Below, one piece after another: positions 6,901 through 7,070 of a DNA stretch of 7,070 bases (position 1 is its first letter; every line of letters starts with the position of its first letter). The translations under genes and the position numbers were made by a program. Source of the stretch: Acidobacteriaceae bacterium (GTDB taxonomy: Bacteria; Acidobacteriota; Terriglobia; Bryobacterales; Bryobacteraceae); contig JAFARV010000281.1 in assembly GCA_019245255.1 (NCBI GenBank), positions 1-7,070 of the forward strand, given 5' to 3'. The notes under the pieces are model-generated. The model did no database searches and was not told where the DNA came from. It was given only the letters and a program-made list of their open reading frames with translations.

Positions 6901-7070
6901 CGGCTTTTACTCGAGCCGCCCAAACGCTGTTTCCGATGCCAACAACGGCCCTCACACCGCAAACGAATGGGTCAGCCGCGGCGCATTCCAGCAATTGACT
7001 CAGACCGCGAATCCGGGGCAGTTCGGCAACGAAGGACGCAATGCCGTGCGCGGGCCTGGCCTCGCCACTG
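3971..7070 (+). CDS. TonB-dependent-receptor-like outer-membrane protein with N-terminal carboxypeptidase-regulatory-like domain (Oar-type), 3' end outside window
   Basis: There are 1,033 visible codons with no stop before the window edge. The ATG at 3971 is the first in frame after a TGA at 3959. It gives a signal peptide (R6, hydrophobic core 9-23, cleavage near LALC-QD at 24/25). Residues 29-112 form a carboxypeptidase-regulatory-like beta-sandwich: GVVEGQLTDPSGALVPNATI, then GGFRFSYLPVGNYTLRISAQGF. The plug follows, with LPLNGRN (146-152), YAVNGQPPESNNYLLDGV (183-200) and TEFRILTSNAPPEYGETSGA (220-239). The barrel starts near 242 with VVTRSGTNEFHGDLYDFLRN. Later markers are GLRYEV (621-626), PRIGLAWDP (678-686), FDATHRFVFSGTYALP (914-929) and GWQLN...SGTPFTVY (944-962). 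C827 and C833 may form a loop disulfide. Such proteins are about 1,000-1,200 residues, so about the last tenth is missing. No clear TonB box is seen. Related receptors are abundant in Acidobacteriota and presumably import large substrates such as glycans or peptides; the substrate is unknown. It is not a lipoprotein, since L precedes C24. Confidence 0.93.
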   Translation, partial: MSCSLRQTFLCLQTLLFCASLALCQDPTGVVEGQLTDPSGALVPNATITITNSATGFTAAQHSSGVGGFRFSYLPVGNYTLRISAQGFAPADTKDIHVDVDRVVNLPIRLELAGNKDTVDISAIAATVDVSSTLGNVVTSHDAVDLPLNGRNLTQLGLLQPGVAPLTFGLLQAGGIARANQAYAVNGQPPESNNYLLDGVTNVDSVNGGFALRTPPDAVTEFRILTSNAPPEYGETSGATTSVVTRSGTNEFHGDLYDFLRNNALDARNFFAASTEPLHQNQFGATLGGPIRRDKDFFFAYYEGQRDRQGETRTAIVPNAAERSGNFSGLTNSNGNPEPLINEFTGQPFSFGGVMGQIPPFLLNPISLKAESLIPLPNIGPNLFSSTQIETTNYDQGGFRLDHYFSNSDQVFVRYATSSVHQLDPLPINGSGVPGFPVANDITTNSATISSVHLFSPSLVQTARVAFFRNVFLQGTATNHSPASDLGFTYQPTLPSALGNPYFIISGYTEVGNPITGPQNTYQNDYQGYYSLAWTRGKHNWKFGADIDRQQINVLLGIATNGFFVFAPFPVNDSFASFLLGQPVQFFQGGGDFNRGLRKWIVAGYSQDEWRVNNRLTLTYGLRYEVNTPYTDIRNRLNAWAPGKQSTVYPSAPAGLLFPGDRGVPDGIAPVDYHEFMPRIGLAWDPAGDAKTTIRAGYGIFYDGYTNGTGGPIQAGVSALPWTEAYQLPGPGMNFANPYNGSTPPFVLRQFVRPATVLTVQSGMLPPYSQNWDFSIEHVFARSYLLDLRYVGNKGTHLPRFIEANPAIYGPGATSNNADQRREYADCDASGSCAFASVGLIADNNASTYHALQASLSRQLTRNLSFQASYWWSKSLDYVSSLNIAGSAPTLVAGENDLAQNPFDLRAEHGPSLFDATHRFVFSGTYALPGWHSASRLAGLVVNGWQLNTIVSVASGTPFTVYDSDNAPLQGSAPEITGFYSSRPNAVSDANNGPHTANEWVSRGAFQQLTQTANPGQFGNEGRNAVRGPGLAT

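Overview
The window is 7,070 bases of moderately GC-rich DNA. All five recognisable genes lie on the + strand and intergenic gaps are short (83 to 185 bases). The best guess for the source is an Acidobacteriota (Terriglobia-like) soil bacterium. Three protein types point there: a large outer-membrane receptor with an N-terminal carboxypeptidase-regulatory-like domain and the LPLNGRN motif, a secreted protein carrying an HDWIGA...SRSTRVQEI-like signature, and the TPR tail typical of that phylum's TPR-fused regulators. This is inference from protein style; no rRNA or other phylogenetic marker is present.

Layout. Bases 1-777 hold the C-terminal part of a TPR protein whose reading frame is open to the left edge, so its N-terminal output domain is missing. 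Bases 861-2216 encode an apparently exported protein made almost wholly of ten TPR units with a kinesin-light-chain-like period of about 42 residues. Bases 2338-2712 encode a small VOC (glyoxalase/dioxygenase fold) protein with a strong Shine-Dalgarno sequence. Bases 2898-3839 encode an exported protein of unknown function, probably with a START/SRPBCC-like lipid-binding fold. From 3971 to the right edge runs the first 1,033 codons of a TonB-dependent-receptor-like outer-membrane protein. It has no stop in the window, so it is truncated here by the window edge and not by mutation.

How the genes relate. Nothing shows that they form one pathway. No two genes overlap or sit within translational-coupling distance, and no strong terminator or complete sigma-70 promoter is visible between them. 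The common theme is envelope and periplasm: three of the five products carry a plausible signal peptide, and the last is an outer-membrane barrel. The most notable non-coding signal is the 131-base leader of the receptor gene. It has no Shine-Dalgarno sequence, and an inverted repeat ends one base before the start codon. No mobile elements, CRISPR arrays, tRNAs, rRNAs or defence genes were seen. I found no clear new system; the findings are modest.
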